Positions 16,740 through 26,276 of a DNA stretch of 64,000 nucleotides are shown one piece after another. A program made the position numbers and the translations under genes. The DNA is taken from the NCBI RefSeq assembly GCF_014396585.1, contig NZ_CP060717.1:620001-684000 (forward strand). The letters are read 5' to 3'. The notes under the pieces were generated by a model. That model was not told the DNA's origin. It worked only from the letters and a program-made list of their open reading frames with translations, and did not search any database. Source of the stretch: Sphingomonas rhizophila (GTDB lineage: Bacteria > Pseudomonadota > Alphaproteobacteria > Sphingomonadales > Sphingomonadaceae). How positions within the stretch are numbered: position 1 is the stretch's first letter; every line of letters begins with the position of its first letter.

Positions 16740-18584
16740 ATGGGTTTCGAACTTGGCCGGCGCGAATTTCTGGGCGGCGTGGCGATGGCAGGCCTGCTTG
16801 CCGGGTGCCGGGTCAGCGAGACGGGCGGCAACGCGGCGACCGCCGCGAGCGGGGACCTCGCGAAGACGCTGGACGGGCTCGCCGACCAGATGCTGGCCGA
16901 ATATCCGCAGAACGCGACGATCCTCGGCATCGCCACGGGGGCGCGGGCACCGCTGGCGCATCAATGGCAGGACCAGACCCCGGCCGGGGTCGCCGCACGC
17001 AAGAGCGCAATCGGCGAGCGGCTGAAGACGTTGCAGGGTCTCGATCTCACCGACCTCGGCAACCTCGACAAGCTGAATGGCGCGGTGGCATTGCAGGCGC
17101 ACGAACTGGCTGCGGCGGGCTATGCATTTCCCTTCGGCGATCCGTTGGTGCTCGATCCCAACAACGGTTATCGGAATACGCCCTATGTCGTGAACCAACT
17201 CGGATCGAGCTTCATCGACCTGCCGGACTTCCTCGACAGCCGACATGTGGTGGAAAATGCGGACGGCGCCGCCGCCTTTGCCGACCGGGTCGACGCCTAC
17301 GCGCGCAATATCGATGGCGAGACCGAGCGGCTGCGCCATGATCGCGGGATCGGCGTGGTCGCGCCAGACTTCGTGCTGGACAAGGCCATCGCCATGATTG
17401 CGACCGGCGCCGGCGAGACGCCCGAGGGCTCGGGGGTGGTCAAAACATTCGAAAAGAAGATGGGCGAGGCGAAGCTCAGTGACGCCGCCCTGACCGAGCG
17501 CGTCAAGCGGGCGATGGGCGAAAAAGTCATCCCCGCGCTGCAGCGACAGCTGGAGGAATTAAAGCAGCATCGTGCCGTCGCGACCAGCGATGCCGGCACG
17601 TGGCACTTCAAGGATGGGGATGCCTACTACGCCTGGGCGCTGAAGGCCGGGACGACTACCAACAGGACTCCAAAGGAAATCCACGAGCTCGGACTGGCGC
17701 AGGTCAGGGCAATCCAGTCGCGCATGGACCAGATCCTGGTCAAGAACGGGATGAGCGGCGGGACGGTCGGCGACCGTATGGCGGCGCTGGGCAAGCGGCC
17801 TGACCAGCTGTTCCCCAACACCGACGCCGGACGGGCCGAACTGCTGCAGTATCTCAATGGCCGGATCGACGACATCCGCACGCGCCTGCCGCGTGCCTTC
17901 GCGACGATGGTGCCGGGCAAGCTGGTCATCAAGCGCGTACCCGTGGCGATCCAGGACGGAGCGCCGGGCGGCTACGCCGCCGCCGGTTCGATCGACGGCA
18001 AGGTGCCGGGTCAATATTACATCAACCTCAAGAGCACCGACGAGTGGCCCAAATTCAGCCTGCCGACGCTCTGCTATCACGAGGGTATTCCGGGCCACAT
18101 CTGGCAGGGGGACTATGCCAATCGGCTGCCGCTGATCCGGTCGATGCTGGCGTTCAATGCCTATAGCGAGGGGTGGGCGCTTTATGCGGAGCAACTGGCC
18201 GATGAGCTTGGCGTTTACGATGGCGATCCGCTGGGACAGTTGGGTTACCTGCAATCGCAATCCTTTCGCGCCTGCCGCCTTGTGGTCGACACGGGGCTGC
18301 ACGCGCTGAAGTGGACGCGGGCGCAGGCGATCGACTGGTTCGTGAAGACCAACGGCGATGATCCGGGATCGATCGCGAGCGAGGTCGACCGTTATTGCGC
18401 GATGCCGGGGCAGGCGTGCGGCTACATGATCGGGCGGCTGGAGATCCTGCGGCTGCGCGAGAAGGCTAAGGCGGCGATGGGCGCGAAGTATGACCTGCGG
18501 ACCTTCGACGACGCGGTAGTCAAGGGCGGCGGGGTGCCAATGACCCTGCTGGAAGCGGTCATCGACCGCTACATCCAGGCCTAG
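16740..18584 (+). CDS. DUF885 lipoprotein, putative zinc metallopeptidase
   Basis: A 614-residue exported lipoprotein. The leader carries a twin-arginine-like pair and lipobox (MGFELGRREFLGG, then AGLLAGC, Cys at about 22). The DUF885 domain covers the rest; its H447-E448-G-I-P-G-H453 motif with YHE before it, plus downstream SEGWALYAEQLADE, is the metal site of this HExxxGH-containing peptidase-like family. Substrate unknown; family members act on peptides or toxins in the periplasm. ATG 16740 was preferred to an upstream ATG-free extension because of the signal peptide and AGCAGCGGAGG upstream. The gene ends overlapping the convergent efflux pump stop by 4 bases. Confidence 0.84.
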   Translation: MGFELGRREFLGGVAMAGLLAGCRVSETGGNAATAASGDLAKTLDGLADQMLAEYPQNATILGIATGARAPLAHQWQDQTPAGVAARKSAIGERLKTLQGLDLTDLGNLDKLNGAVALQAHELAAAGYAFPFGDPLVLDPNNGYRNTPYVVNQLGSSFIDLPDFLDSRHVVENADGAAAFADRVDAYARNIDGETERLRHDRGIGVVAPDFVLDKAIAMIATGAGETPEGSGVVKTFEKKMGEAKLSDAALTERVKRAMGEKVIPALQRQLEELKQHRAVATSDAGTWHFKDGDAYYAWALKAGTTTNRTPKEIHELGLAQVRAIQSRMDQILVKNGMSGGTVGDRMAALGKRPDQLFPNTDAGRAELLQYLNGRIDDIRTRLPRAFATMVPGKLVIKRVPVAIQDGAPGGYAAAGSIDGKVPGQYYINLKSTDEWPKFSLPTLCYHEGIPGHIWQGDYANRLPLIRSMLAFNAYSEGWALYAEQLADELGVYDGDPLGQLGYLQSQSFRACRLVVDTGLHALKWTRAQAIDWFVKTNGDDPGSIASEVDRYCAMPGQACGYMIGRLEILRLREKAKAAMGAKYDLRTFDDAVVKGGGVPMTLLEAVIDRYIQA

Positions 18585-19960
18585 GTCTTCTTTGGTTTCT
18601 GGGCGGCGAGGCCAATCCACGCTGCAATGCCGCCCAGCGCCGCGACCACGGCCATGACGATCAGCGCGACCCGGAACGGACCGAAGATCGCCTGCCCGCT
18701 GTCCGCCAGCACCGCTCCGAGCAGCGCGACCGCGATCAGTCCGCCGGTTCGCGACAGGGCGCTGTTGAAGCCTGATGCCATGCCGGTCTGCTGTTCTTCC
18801 ACCGAGCCCAGGACAGAGGCGGTTAGCGGAGCGACCAGGATCGCCATGCCCAGCGCCATCAGCGTGACGGCGGGGAAGACATGGCTCCAGAAAGACTGGT
18901 CCTGGCCGATGCGGATGGCGAGGATCATGCCCGCGGCAACGATTCCCGGGCCGATGGTGAGCGGCAGGCGCGGGCCGATCCGCTCGGCGAGCTTGCCCAT
19001 GATGGGCGAACCGAGGCCGATCAGGATCGACAGCGGCAGCAGCGCGAGGCCTCCCTGGATCGGCGAATAGCCCCCGCCTTCGATCAGCACGTAAGGCACC
19101 AGCAGCATCACGCCGCCGAACGCGCCATAGAGCAGAAAGGTCGTAAGATTGAGCGAGGAGAAACAGCGGTTGGCGAACAGGTCGAGGGGAATCATCGCCC
19201 GGTCGCCCAGCCGCTTTTCGACCAGGACAAAGGCGACCATCAGTGCGGCCCCGATGGCGAGCGCAACCCCGGCCGTGACGGAGAAGGCGCGATCGGACGA
19301 CCATAGCGTGAGGCCATAGGTAGCCGCGCCGAGGCCGAGGGTAGCCAGCGCCGCGCCGGAGAAGTCGAGCCGCGCCTTGCTGCGTTCCGACGATTCCGCG
19401 ACGCGGGTGAGGGCGACCATGACCGCGAGGGCGACGATCGGCACGTTGATGTAGAATATCGAGGGCCAGCCGGCATGATCGACCAGCCAACCACCGATCA
19501 GCGGGGCGATGGCCGCGGCGATCGCACCTGCAGCAGCCCAGATGCCCACCGCCCGTCCACGCGCCTCGCCCGAATAAGCACCGTTGAGAAGGGCAAGGCT
19601 GTTGGGCAACAGCAGCGCCGCGCCTATCCCCTGGAGCGCTCGCCCCGCCAGCAGAGCGGTAGGGTCGCTGGTTAGCGCGCACAGCAAGGATGCGGCGCCG
19701 AACAGGCTGGTACCGATCACCAGCCACAGCCGGCGGCCGTAATGGTCGCCGAGCGCCCCGCCGAGCAGGATCAGTGCGGCGAGCGGCAGGTTGTAGGCAT
19801 TGACGACCCACCCGACCTCCGCCGCCGATGCCTGCGTCGCGTCGCGGATCGCAGGCAGGGCGACGTTCAGCACCGAACCGTCGATAAACGACAGGCTGGA
19901 CGCCGCGATCGACATCAGCAGCGTCCATATTGGGGCGTGGGTAGTGCTGGTCGGCCTCAA
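18581..19960 (-). CDS. MFS drug efflux transporter, DHA2 (EmrB/QacA) family
   Basis: A 459-residue permease with about 14 membrane helices. Family marks: the helix-1 motif SFIDGSVLNVALPAI, motif A GALGDHYGRRLWLVIG between helices 2 and 3, and motif C-like [21 protein letters not shown] in helix 5, typical of proton-driven drug antiporters of the 14-helix group. The substrate cannot be told. It overlaps the DUF4126 gene upstream by 4 bases (ATGA type), so both belong to one minus-strand operon. Confidence 0.88.
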   Translation of the reverse strand: MRPTSTTHAPIWTLLMSIAASSLSFIDGSVLNVALPAIRDATQASAAEVGWVVNAYNLPLAALILLGGALGDHYGRRLWLVIGTSLFGAASLLCALTSDPTALLAGRALQGIGAALLLPNSLALLNGAYSGEARGRAVGIWAAAGAIAAAIAPLIGGWLVDHAGWPSIFYINVPIVALAVMVALTRVAESSERSKARLDFSGAALATLGLGAATYGLTLWSSDRAFSVTAGVALAIGAALMVAFVLVEKRLGDRAMIPLDLFANRCFSSLNLTTFLLYGAFGGVMLLVPYVLIEGGGYSPIQGGLALLPLSILIGLGSPIMGKLAERIGPRLPLTIGPGIVAAGMILAIRIGQDQSFWSHVFPAVTLMALGMAILVAPLTASVLGSVEEQQTGMASGFNSALSRTGGLIAVALLGAVLADSGQAIFGPFRVALIVMAVVAALGGIAAWIGLAAQKPKKT

Positions 19961-20571
19961 GCCGGCGGCACCGGCCGCGGCGGCGGGTTGAGCCGGTCGA
20001 TGACCTGCCGGAACACGCGCCGGGCCGCGATGACCAGCCAGATCGAAAGAATGACGAGGATCACCGCGATCAGGGCGGCCGCAACCGGGTTGGCGATGGC
20101 CAGTGCGAGCAGGCCGCCAGTGGCGACGTCCTCGGCGGTGGAGACGATGACGTTGGAGAATGGCTCCGGCGAGGCGTTGACGATGGTTCGTGCACCCGCC
20201 TTGCCGGCATGGGCGACGAACGCCGCGCCGCCGCCGAGAAGGAAGCTTGCCACCTGCCAGCCGGTGTCGCCGCTATCGATGATTGCCAGCGACAGCAGCG
20301 CGCCGCCCAGCGGGCGGATGAAGCTGTGAATCGCGTCCCAGGCGCTGTCGACCCACGCCACCTTGTCCGCGAAGAACTCCGCAAAGGTGCCGACCGCCGC
20401 AGCGGCAAGCACCCAGTTGCTGGCGAGGACGTCGAGCGCCCGTAGCTGGTCGGGCAGAGCGACCCAGCCGAACTTCATGGCGAGGCCGGTGACCAGCGTC
20501 ACCAGGTAAAGCCGCCAACCCGCAAGCAGGCTGGTCGAGGCGGCGAGCGCGACGAGTTCGACGGGGGTCAT
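19957..20571 (-). CDS. DUF4126 family membrane protein
   Basis: A 204-residue protein with about five hydrophobic helices (for example LLAGWRLYLVTLVTGLAMKF, GGALLSLAIIDSG, LLALAIANPVAAALIAVILV). It matches the DUF4126 pattern: an N-terminal SxxAGxxxYxxxxxxGL segment, a central ADKVAWVDSAWDAIHSFIRP block, and GGAxxAxxxHxxKAGxRxxVNxSPEPFSN. Function unknown. It is first in the operon with the DHA2 pump. The 291 bases upstream (20572-20862) hold no convincing gene, only short frames of low-complexity composition, and must contain this promoter and that of the divergent NTF2-like gene. Confidence 0.78.
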   Translation of the reverse strand: MTPVELVALAASTSLLAGWRLYLVTLVTGLAMKFGWVALPDQLRALDVLASNWVLAAAAVGTFAEFFADKVAWVDSAWDAIHSFIRPLGGALLSLAIIDSGDTGWQVASFLLGGGAAFVAHAGKAGARTIVNASPEPFSNVIVSTAEDVATGGLLALAIANPVAAALIAVILVILSIWLVIAARRVFRQVIDRLNPPPRPVPPA

Positions 20572-20862
20572 GACGGCTGAACGCGCAACGGCCGTTGCGG
20601 TGCCGTCATGGTCGCGGCGGGCAACGAGTACGCGCTCCGTAGACCTGAAACAATCACCCCCGCGTGGACCTCGTTTCGTTCACTGCGCCGACGCTACGGT
20701 TCGGGCGGACGAAGTCAACGCGGCGCCATGCACATGGTACGGGATGCCTGCTTTTGCAGAGATCGAGGGCGAGGATCGCCGCCTGACCTTTCGTCGATAA
20801 GCGCTTGCCGTGACGAACCCGACGTCGAAAGTCAGTGATGCCATTGGGGAAAGGGAACAACG

Positions 20863-21300
20863 ATGATCGTGTCGATGATGACGGCGTTGGCGCTGGCTGC
20901 GGCGCCGGTGGCCGGACAAGCGCCGGTGAGCGCGGACGAGCAGGCGGTCAGGGCGGCGCTGCAGCACTACCTCGACGGGCATGCCACCGGCCGGTCGGCG
21001 GACTTCGACAAGGCGTTCTATCCGGAATCGCGGCTGCTGTTCGTTCGCGACGGCAAATTCTCGACGATCGAAAGCAAGGACTACGTCGCGCGTGCGCCGG
21101 GCAAGCCGGCCGACGACGAGGCGAAGCGCAAGCGGTGGATCGAATGGGTCGATGTCGCGGGCAGTGCCGCCGTCGCCAAGATCGTTCTCGATTACCCGAC
21201 GGTCCGTTTCACCGATTATATGACGCTGCTGAAGGTCGATGGCGGCTGGAGGATCGCCAACAAGGCGTTTCACGCGGACCGGCGCGACCCACCCAAGTAA
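20863..21300 (+). CDS. Exported NTF2-like (lumazine-binding-like) protein
   Basis: A 145-residue protein with a signal peptide (MIVSMMTALALAAAPVAGQA). The mature part follows the Lumazine_bd_2/NTF2-like fold: EQAVRAALQHYLDGHATGRS, FDKAFYPESRLLFVRDGKFS and the C-terminal DYMTLLKVDGGWRIANKAFH. Such proteins are periplasmic cone-shaped domains that bind small molecules or act as accessory domains; no catalytic residues are certain. A strong ribosome site (GGGGAAAGGGAA) precedes the ATG. It ends 1 base before the convergent metalloprotease stop. Confidence 0.72.
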   Translation: MIVSMMTALALAAAPVAGQAPVSADEQAVRAALQHYLDGHATGRSADFDKAFYPESRLLFVRDGKFSTIESKDYVARAPGKPADDEAKRKRWIEWVDVAGSAAVAKIVLDYPTVRFTDYMTLLKVDGGWRIANKAFHADRRDPPK

Positions 21301-21301
21301 T

Positions 21302-22256
21302 TCAGCGACCTTCGGCGGCCAGGCGCTTGACGATCTCGCGCACCATCGGTCGAACTTCGTCCTGTCCCATCGCTGCCAACTGTTGCGGCGTGCGCGTTTT
21401 CCCTGCTTCGCGCGCCACAAGGTAGCCAAGATAATAGCCTACACGCGGCGGGAGGGCGCCGTCGCCCTTGCCATTGCTGAACAGTGCGCCGCTGTCCTCA
21501 CGGCTCGTCGACTCCAGCAGTGGCAGCAGCTCGGCGAAAGCCGCCTTGCGGTTGCGCTCCACCGCAGCACGAAGCGGGGTTGGTTCGGTCAGCAACAGCT
21601 GCGCGTCGGACGCGCCCGGATTAAGCAACTCGCTGGCGTAGACCGCGAGGCCTTCCGACCAGAGGTCGCACCATACCGCATCGCACGCCGTGAACCGGTT
21701 GCCGTGGAAAACGTGGAACAGTTCGTGGTGCACGAACGGCTCGGCCCCGTGCGCGAGATGAAGCCTGGCGATGACATCCGCCCCGAACACCAGGGTGCGG
21801 CCGGTGCCGGGCAGGGTTCGGACCCCGCCATCCATTTCGCCAAGGCTGTGGAGAAGGATGATTGGCGGCAGGGAGCCCATCGGGCCGAATAGTGCCTCGA
21901 ACCGGGATCGCGCCGGGACCGCCATCGACTGGAAGGTCCGGCTGACCTGTTCAATCCCGCGCGCTGCTCGGGTAGGCGTCGAGCGCTTTGAGGATGAGGT
22001 CGCCATAATCGAACGGACCGACCGTGGTCCGGTCGTAGAACCCCGGGATCAGCGGTTCGAAATGCCGCTTGAACGCCGTCACCCGCTCCGCCTTGTCGAT
22101 GCCTACACTGGCCGCCTGGAAACGGGCGAAGTCGTCGGTCAGGTCGACAAGCGGCAGTCCCTGCGTGACCGGCACCGCCGGGACGGCTGGAATCGGGGAC
22201 GGTCGGGCGCAAGCGGTGAGGGCGCCAGCCAGCAGCAGGCAAATCATCCGTTTCAT
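21302..22256 (-). CDS. Putative zinc metalloprotease lipoprotein (one frame break near 21956)
   Basis: The leader MKRMICLLLAGALTAC is a lipoprotein signal with lipobox LTAC. The body contains FVHHELFHVFHG, an HExxH zinc site, followed by WSEGLAVYAS, whose Glu could be the third ligand, as in gluzincin-type proteases such as DUF2268 and related families. The frame breaks after YPSSARD. Here one base appears extra (or two missing) at the CCC run 21956-21958; removing one joins the parts into 317 residues. This is the only break in the window that needs a deletion. It lies 18 bases after thiolase in the MaoC-thiolase operon, an unexplained partner. Confidence 0.66.
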
Positions 22257-22274
22257 CGGGATAGACTCTCGAGA

Positions 22275-23459
22275 CTAAAGGACTTCGAACAATCCAGCCG
22301 CGCCCATGCCGCCACCGATGCACATAGTGGTGACGACGTAGCGGGCGCCGCGGCGCTTGCCTTCGATGAGGGCGTGACCGGTGAGGCGCGCGCCGCTCAT
22401 ACCATAAGGGTGGCCGATCGAAATGGCGCCGCCGTCGACGTTGAGCAGGTCGTTGGGAATGCCAAGCTTGTCGCGGCAGTAGAGCACCTGCACCGCGAAC
22501 GCCTCGTTCAATTCCCACAGCCCGATGTCGTCGATCTTGAGGCCGAACCGGTCGAGCAGCTTGGGCACCGCGAACACCGGGCCGATGCCCATCTCGTCGG
22601 GTTCGGTACCCGCGACCGCCATGCCGATGTAGCGGCCAAGCGGTTCGATACCGCGCTTCTCGGCAACCGCGGCGTCCATCAGGATGCAGGCCGACGAACC
22701 GTCGCTCAGCTGGCTGGCATTGCCGGCGGTGATCGACGTGCCCGGACCCAACACCGGCTGCAGCGCCGCGAGGCCTTCGATGGCAGTGTCGGGACGGTTG
22801 CCCTCATCCTTGTCGAGTGTGACTTCGCGCTTCGATGTCTCGCCGGTTTCCTTGTCCTTGACGCCCATCGTCACCGTCACCGGCACGATTTCGGCGGACA
22901 GGCGACCCTCCGCCTGCGCGGCGGCGGTGCGCTGCTGCGACTGGAGAGCATACTCGTCCTGCGCTTCACGGCTGATGCCATAGCGCTGGGCAACGGTCTC
23001 GGCGGTGCCGAGCATCGGCATGTAGACATCCTTGTGCATCGCGACGAGCGACGGATCGCCGCCGATCCGCATCTCCGGCGTCTGGACCATGCTGATCGAG
23101 TCCTGGCCGCCCGCAGCGACGATATCCATGCGGTCGACGATGACCTGCTTGGCCGCCGTCGCGATAGCCATCAGGCCCGACGCGCACTGCCGGTCGATTG
23201 TCATCGCCGAGCTGGTGACCGGGCACCCGGCGCGAAGCGCGACCTGGCGGCCGATGTTGCCGGCCTGGGTGCCCTGGGTGAGCACGCAGCCCCACACGAC
23301 ATCGTCAACCTCGCCGGCGTCGATCCCGGCGCGCTCGATCGCCGGCTTGAGGCTCAAGGCGCCGAGCGTGGCACCCGGCGTCATGTTAAACGCGCCCTTG
23401 TAGGCGCGGCCGATCGGCGTGCGGGCGGTGGAGACGATGACGGCGTCGCGAGCGGACAT
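22275..23459 (-). CDS. Acetyl-CoA C-acyltransferase (thiolase)
   Basis: A 394-residue thiolase II family enzyme that cleaves 3-ketoacyl-CoA in fatty-acid or aromatic-acid degradation, or condenses acyl-CoAs. All catalytic elements are present: nucleophile Cys92 in [11 protein letters not shown], the NEAFAVQ motif, the His in [16 protein letters not shown] and the acid/base Cys in [16 protein letters not shown]. The ATG at 23459 gives the family N-terminus [19 protein letters not shown]. It follows a MaoC-type hydratase by 11 bases, so the two probably handle the hydration and thiolytic steps for one class of acyl-CoAs. Confidence 0.92.
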   Translation of the reverse strand: MSARDAVIVSTARTPIGRAYKGAFNMTPGATLGALSLKPAIERAGIDAGEVDDVVWGCVLTQGTQAGNIGRQVALRAGCPVTSSAMTIDRQCASGLMAIATAAKQVIVDRMDIVAAGGQDSISMVQTPEMRIGGDPSLVAMHKDVYMPMLGTAETVAQRYGISREAQDEYALQSQQRTAAAQAEGRLSAEIVPVTVTMGVKDKETGETSKREVTLDKDEGNRPDTAIEGLAALQPVLGPGTSITAGNASQLSDGSSACILMDAAVAEKRGIEPLGRYIGMAVAGTEPDEMGIGPVFAVPKLLDRFGLKIDDIGLWELNEAFAVQVLYCRDKLGIPNDLLNVDGGAISIGHPYGMSGARLTGHALIEGKRRGARYVVTTMCIGGGMGAAGLFEVL

Positions 23460-23470
23460 GGGGTGTTCTC

Positions 23471-23926
23471 CTAGGTGAAAATGAGGCCGAGCCATTCGGC
23501 GGTCAGGGCGGGCTTGGGTTCGCCCTCGATTTCGACGGTGACGGTGTGACGCAAGAGGATCTGGCCGGGCGCCTTGTCGTCGACGCTGTCCAGCGTGAAA
23601 TGGCCGCGGACCCGCTTGCCGGCGCGGACCGGCGCGATGAACCGGACCCGGTCGAGGCCGTAGTTGACGGCCATCTTCGTCGTATCGGGAACCTGCATCA
23701 CGTCTGCCGCCATGCGCGAGAGAAGCGAAAGCGAGAGGAAGCCATGCGCGATGGTCCCGCCGAAGGGCGTCTGCGCGGCGGCGGCCGGATCGACGTGGAT
23801 GAACTGGTGATCTTCGGTCGCGTCCGCGAAGGCGGTGATGCGATCCTGCGTCACCTCGATCCAGTCGCTGGCGCCGATCGACTGGCCGATGCGGGCGCGA
23901 ATATCGTCGAGGGTCGCGATGGGCAT
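23471..23926 (-). CDS. MaoC-like enoyl-CoA hydratase/dehydratase
   Basis: A 151-residue hotdog-fold hydratase. The MaoC motif is intact: [20 protein letters not shown] with the catalytic Asp/His pair, followed by [16 protein letters not shown]. This is the (R)-specific enoyl-CoA hydratase type (PhaJ-like), which can feed PHA synthesis or degrade unusual acyl-CoAs. It starts a minus-strand operon with thiolase and a metalloprotease lipoprotein. It is divergent from the M23 peptidase gene across 119 bases containing an inverted repeat. Confidence 0.87.
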   Translation of the reverse strand: MPIATLDDIRARIGQSIGASDWIEVTQDRITAFADATEDHQFIHVDPAAAAQTPFGGTIAHGFLSLSLLSRMAADVMQVPDTTKMAVNYGLDRVRFIAPVRAGKRVRGHFTLDSVDDKAPGQILLRHTVTVEIEGEPKPALTAEWLGLIFT

Positions 23927-23991
23927 GCCCGGGTCTAGGCACGCCGCGAAGCGCCTGACAAGCCCCGCGCACGTGACGCTACGGCACAGGC

Positions 23992-24031
23992 TTGCGACGG
24001 CCCCGACAGCGTGTATTATATCAGCAATACA
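23992..24031 (+). promoter_or_regulatory. Promoter with an inverted repeat over its -10, before the M23 peptidase gene
   Basis: TTGCGA (23992-23997), 16 bases, then TATTAT (24014-24019) form a good promoter facing the M23 gene at 24046. The -10 is embedded in a perfect inverted repeat TGTATT (24012-24017) / AATACA (24026-24031) with 8-base spacing, a likely operator for a dimeric repressor. The repressor is not identifiable here. Confidence 0.42.
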
Positions 24032-24045
24032 GTGGGGAGCAGCCG

Positions 24046-25083
24046 ATGATTCTGATGATGCTCGCAGGGGCGGCGGCCGTAGGCCCGGTGCGGATCGAGG
24101 CGCGTCCGGCGCGTCCCTTCGCGGAGATCACCGGGTCGGGCATCGACATCGATGGCGATTTCATTGTCAGCAACACTGGCGACAGCGAATTCGGCATCGA
24201 CGAGATCAGCGTCGAGGTTCGCGACCCGCAAGGCCGGCTGGTCCAGCGCAAGGAATGGAATTCAAATGGTATCGCGCCAAGCATCCGGATGCTGAATACC
24301 ACCAGCGTCCCGGCCAAGAGCCGGGTGATGCTGTTCAACCCCTTCGCGCACTTCGCGGCCGATGTTCCGATCGGCCGCCTCGATTATGCCGTCGTCCTGT
24401 CGCGCAAGGGCGTCGACGAGCGGATCGAGGCGCGCACCAGGGTCACGCCGCGGCACGAGCCGCAGCGGCTATTCGCCTTCCCGTTGCAAGGCCGGGCGCT
24501 GGTGTGGGACGGGCACGACTTCGCCTCGCATCACCGGCGGTGGGATACGACGCACCCGATCCTGAGCGGCGCGGGTTTCGCGACCACGGCCGCGCGCTAC
24601 AGCATGGACCTGATCCTGATCGACGCCGAGGGGAGGCGGTCAACTGGCGACGAGAATAAGAACGAGAGCTGGATGTCGTTCGGGGCGCCGGTGCGGGCGA
24701 TGGCGGCGGGAACGGTGAGCGCGGTTCGCAACGACCAGGCCGACGACCGCAATTTCGACGTGGCAACGGTCAAGATGCCCAACGCCATGTATGGCAATTA
24801 CGTCATCATCCGCCATGCGGATGGCAGCTATTCGATGTACGGCCACCTGAAGCAGGGCAGCGCCATGGTGAAGGTCGGCGACCGCGTCGCGGCGCGGCAG
24901 GCGATCGGGCAGATCGGCGCGTCGGGATCGGCGCTATTCCCACACCTTCATGTGCAGCGGATGGACGGTCCCAACGACCGCAGCGAGGGTGTCCCGACCC
25001 GCTTCACCGGCGTCTTGCGGCCAACCGGGACGCCGCCGGCCAACGGCTTCGTCGACAGCGGCGACGTGCTGATCGCGCGTTAG
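24046..25083 (+). CDS. M23 family metallopeptidase
   Basis: A 345-residue probable exported peptidoglycan endopeptidase. After a short hydrophobic start (MILMMLAGAAAVGPV) comes a beta-rich N-terminal domain, then a LytM/M23 domain in the last ~150 residues: SYSMYGHLKQGSAMVKVGDR and ALFPHLHVQRMDG give the GHL and HLH zinc ligands, and SASHHRRWDTTH-like residues (FASHHRRWDTTHP) lie before it. The core is complete, so it is likely active. The ATG at 24046 follows GTGGGGAGC. The leader is short and might act as an anchor. It overlaps the convergent MscS stop by 4 bases. Confidence 0.8.
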   Translation: MILMMLAGAAAVGPVRIEARPARPFAEITGSGIDIDGDFIVSNTGDSEFGIDEISVEVRDPQGRLVQRKEWNSNGIAPSIRMLNTTSVPAKSRVMLFNPFAHFAADVPIGRLDYAVVLSRKGVDERIEARTRVTPRHEPQRLFAFPLQGRALVWDGHDFASHHRRWDTTHPILSGAGFATTAARYSMDLILIDAEGRRSTGDENKNESWMSFGAPVRAMAAGTVSAVRNDQADDRNFDVATVKMPNAMYGNYVIIRHADGSYSMYGHLKQGSAMVKVGDRVAARQAIGQIGASGSALFPHLHVQRMDGPNDRSEGVPTRFTGVLRPTGTPPANGFVDSGDVLIAR

Positions 25084-26228
25084 GCTTCCGTCGTTTTCGC
25101 CGGCGGTGCCCACGGCATGACCAGCGTTCCGTCGGGGGCGGCGGTGTAGGTGGTCTGCGTCGGGTAGGCAAAGTCGATCCGCTCGGTACGGAAAAGCTTG
25201 GCAAGGCCGATCAGGATTTCCGACCGGGTCCGGGCAATGACATCAGGATCGTTGGTGCGCTGGTCATAGACCACTTCGCAATCGATCGAGCTGGCGCCGA
25301 AATTGGTCACCAGCGCGCGGACCAGACGGCAGTTCTTCTGCGGTTTGACGATCGTGTCGGCGAGGCGCGGCAGGTCTTCCAGCACCTCCGGCGCCGTTTT
25401 GTAGACAAGGCCGAACAGGATGACGACGCGGCGCACCTTCGCGTCGGCGACATTGGTCACTTCCTGTTCGAGCAGCTTGGTATTGGAGATGATCACCTGC
25501 TCCCCACTGACGGCGCGGACGCGGGTGGTCTTGAGGCCGATGCGCTCGACGGTGCCGACGGTGGTGCCGAAGCGGACCGTGTCGCCTCGGCGGAAGGGGC
25601 GGTCGAAGACGATCGACAGCGCCGCGAACAGGTCGGCGAAGATGCCCTGCGCGGCAAGGCCGATGGCGATGCCGCCAATGCCAAGGCCCGCGACCAGCGT
25701 GGTGACGTTGACGCCCAGATTGTCGAGGATGACGATCAGGGCCAGCGCGAACACCGCGACGCTAACTAGCACGCGGATGATCGCCATGGCATTGCCGAGG
25801 GTGGACTCGCCCGGGTTTTCGCCGACCCGGCTGCGTACCGCGCCAAGAATGATCTCGCGCGCCCAGATCGCGGCCTGGAACGAGGCGGCGATGATGAAGA
25901 GGATGTCGGTCAGCCGCTGCAGCCGGGCCGGCACCGGCGCGAAGTTGGTGACGATGTCGATGGCCGCCGCCACCATGAACAGGACGGTCGTGCGCGCGAG
26001 CACATGGCCGATGACCGATTTCCAGCTGTTCGGGTCCGGATGTTTCTCGATCAGGCGGCGCCCGAACCAGCGGACGATCAACATCAGGCCGACGATGCCG
26101 GCGGCGACAAGGCCGCCGACAAGAAGGCCGTTGAAGTTGTCGATCGCCCATTCGAACAGGGATCCGACCGGCCGGACGATGCGCTCGCCGCGCTCGGCGA
26201 CGTCGTTGACGGGATTGCTGCTGATCAT
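25080..26228 (-). CDS. MscS-family mechanosensitive ion channel
   Basis: A 382-residue inner-membrane channel that would open under hypo-osmotic stress. There are four to five membrane helices in residues 30-190; the last is the pore helix, with the family sequence LVAGLGIGGIAIGLAAQ followed by FADLFAALSIVFDRPFRRGD. The cytosolic beta domain has TVGTVERIGLKTTRVRAVSG and IISNTKLLEQEVTNV. The C-terminal part with SEILIGLAKLFRTERIDFAYPTQTTY matches the family end. Single gene by spacing (48 bases from the topoisomerase gene upstream). Confidence 0.9.
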   Translation of the reverse strand: MISSNPVNDVAERGERIVRPVGSLFEWAIDNFNGLLVGGLVAAGIVGLMLIVRWFGRRLIEKHPDPNSWKSVIGHVLARTTVLFMVAAAIDIVTNFAPVPARLQRLTDILFIIAASFQAAIWAREIILGAVRSRVGENPGESTLGNAMAIIRVLVSVAVFALALIVILDNLGVNVTTLVAGLGIGGIAIGLAAQGIFADLFAALSIVFDRPFRRGDTVRFGTTVGTVERIGLKTTRVRAVSGEQVIISNTKLLEQEVTNVADAKVRRVVILFGLVYKTAPEVLEDLPRLADTIVKPQKNCRLVRALVTNFGASSIDCEVVYDQRTNDPDVIARTRSEILIGLAKLFRTERIDFAYPTQTTYTAAPDGTLVMPWAPPAKTTEA

Positions 26229-26276
26229 CGAGGGCGGCTTTGGCGGAAGGGTGCGCGGCGGGTCAAGACAGCCGGG

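Noticed and set aside
17559-19928. A long open frame of nearly 800 codons on the minus strand across the DUF885 gene and the DHA2 pump gene
   Set aside because: Its product is Arg/Pro/Gly-rich with no domain; it is the shadow frame of two well-recognised genes in high-GC DNA.
20572-20862. A 76-codon plus-strand gene between DUF4126 and the NTF2-like gene
   Set aside because: Composition is Arg/Ser-rich shadow-like, there is no ribosome site, and it has no recognisable features.
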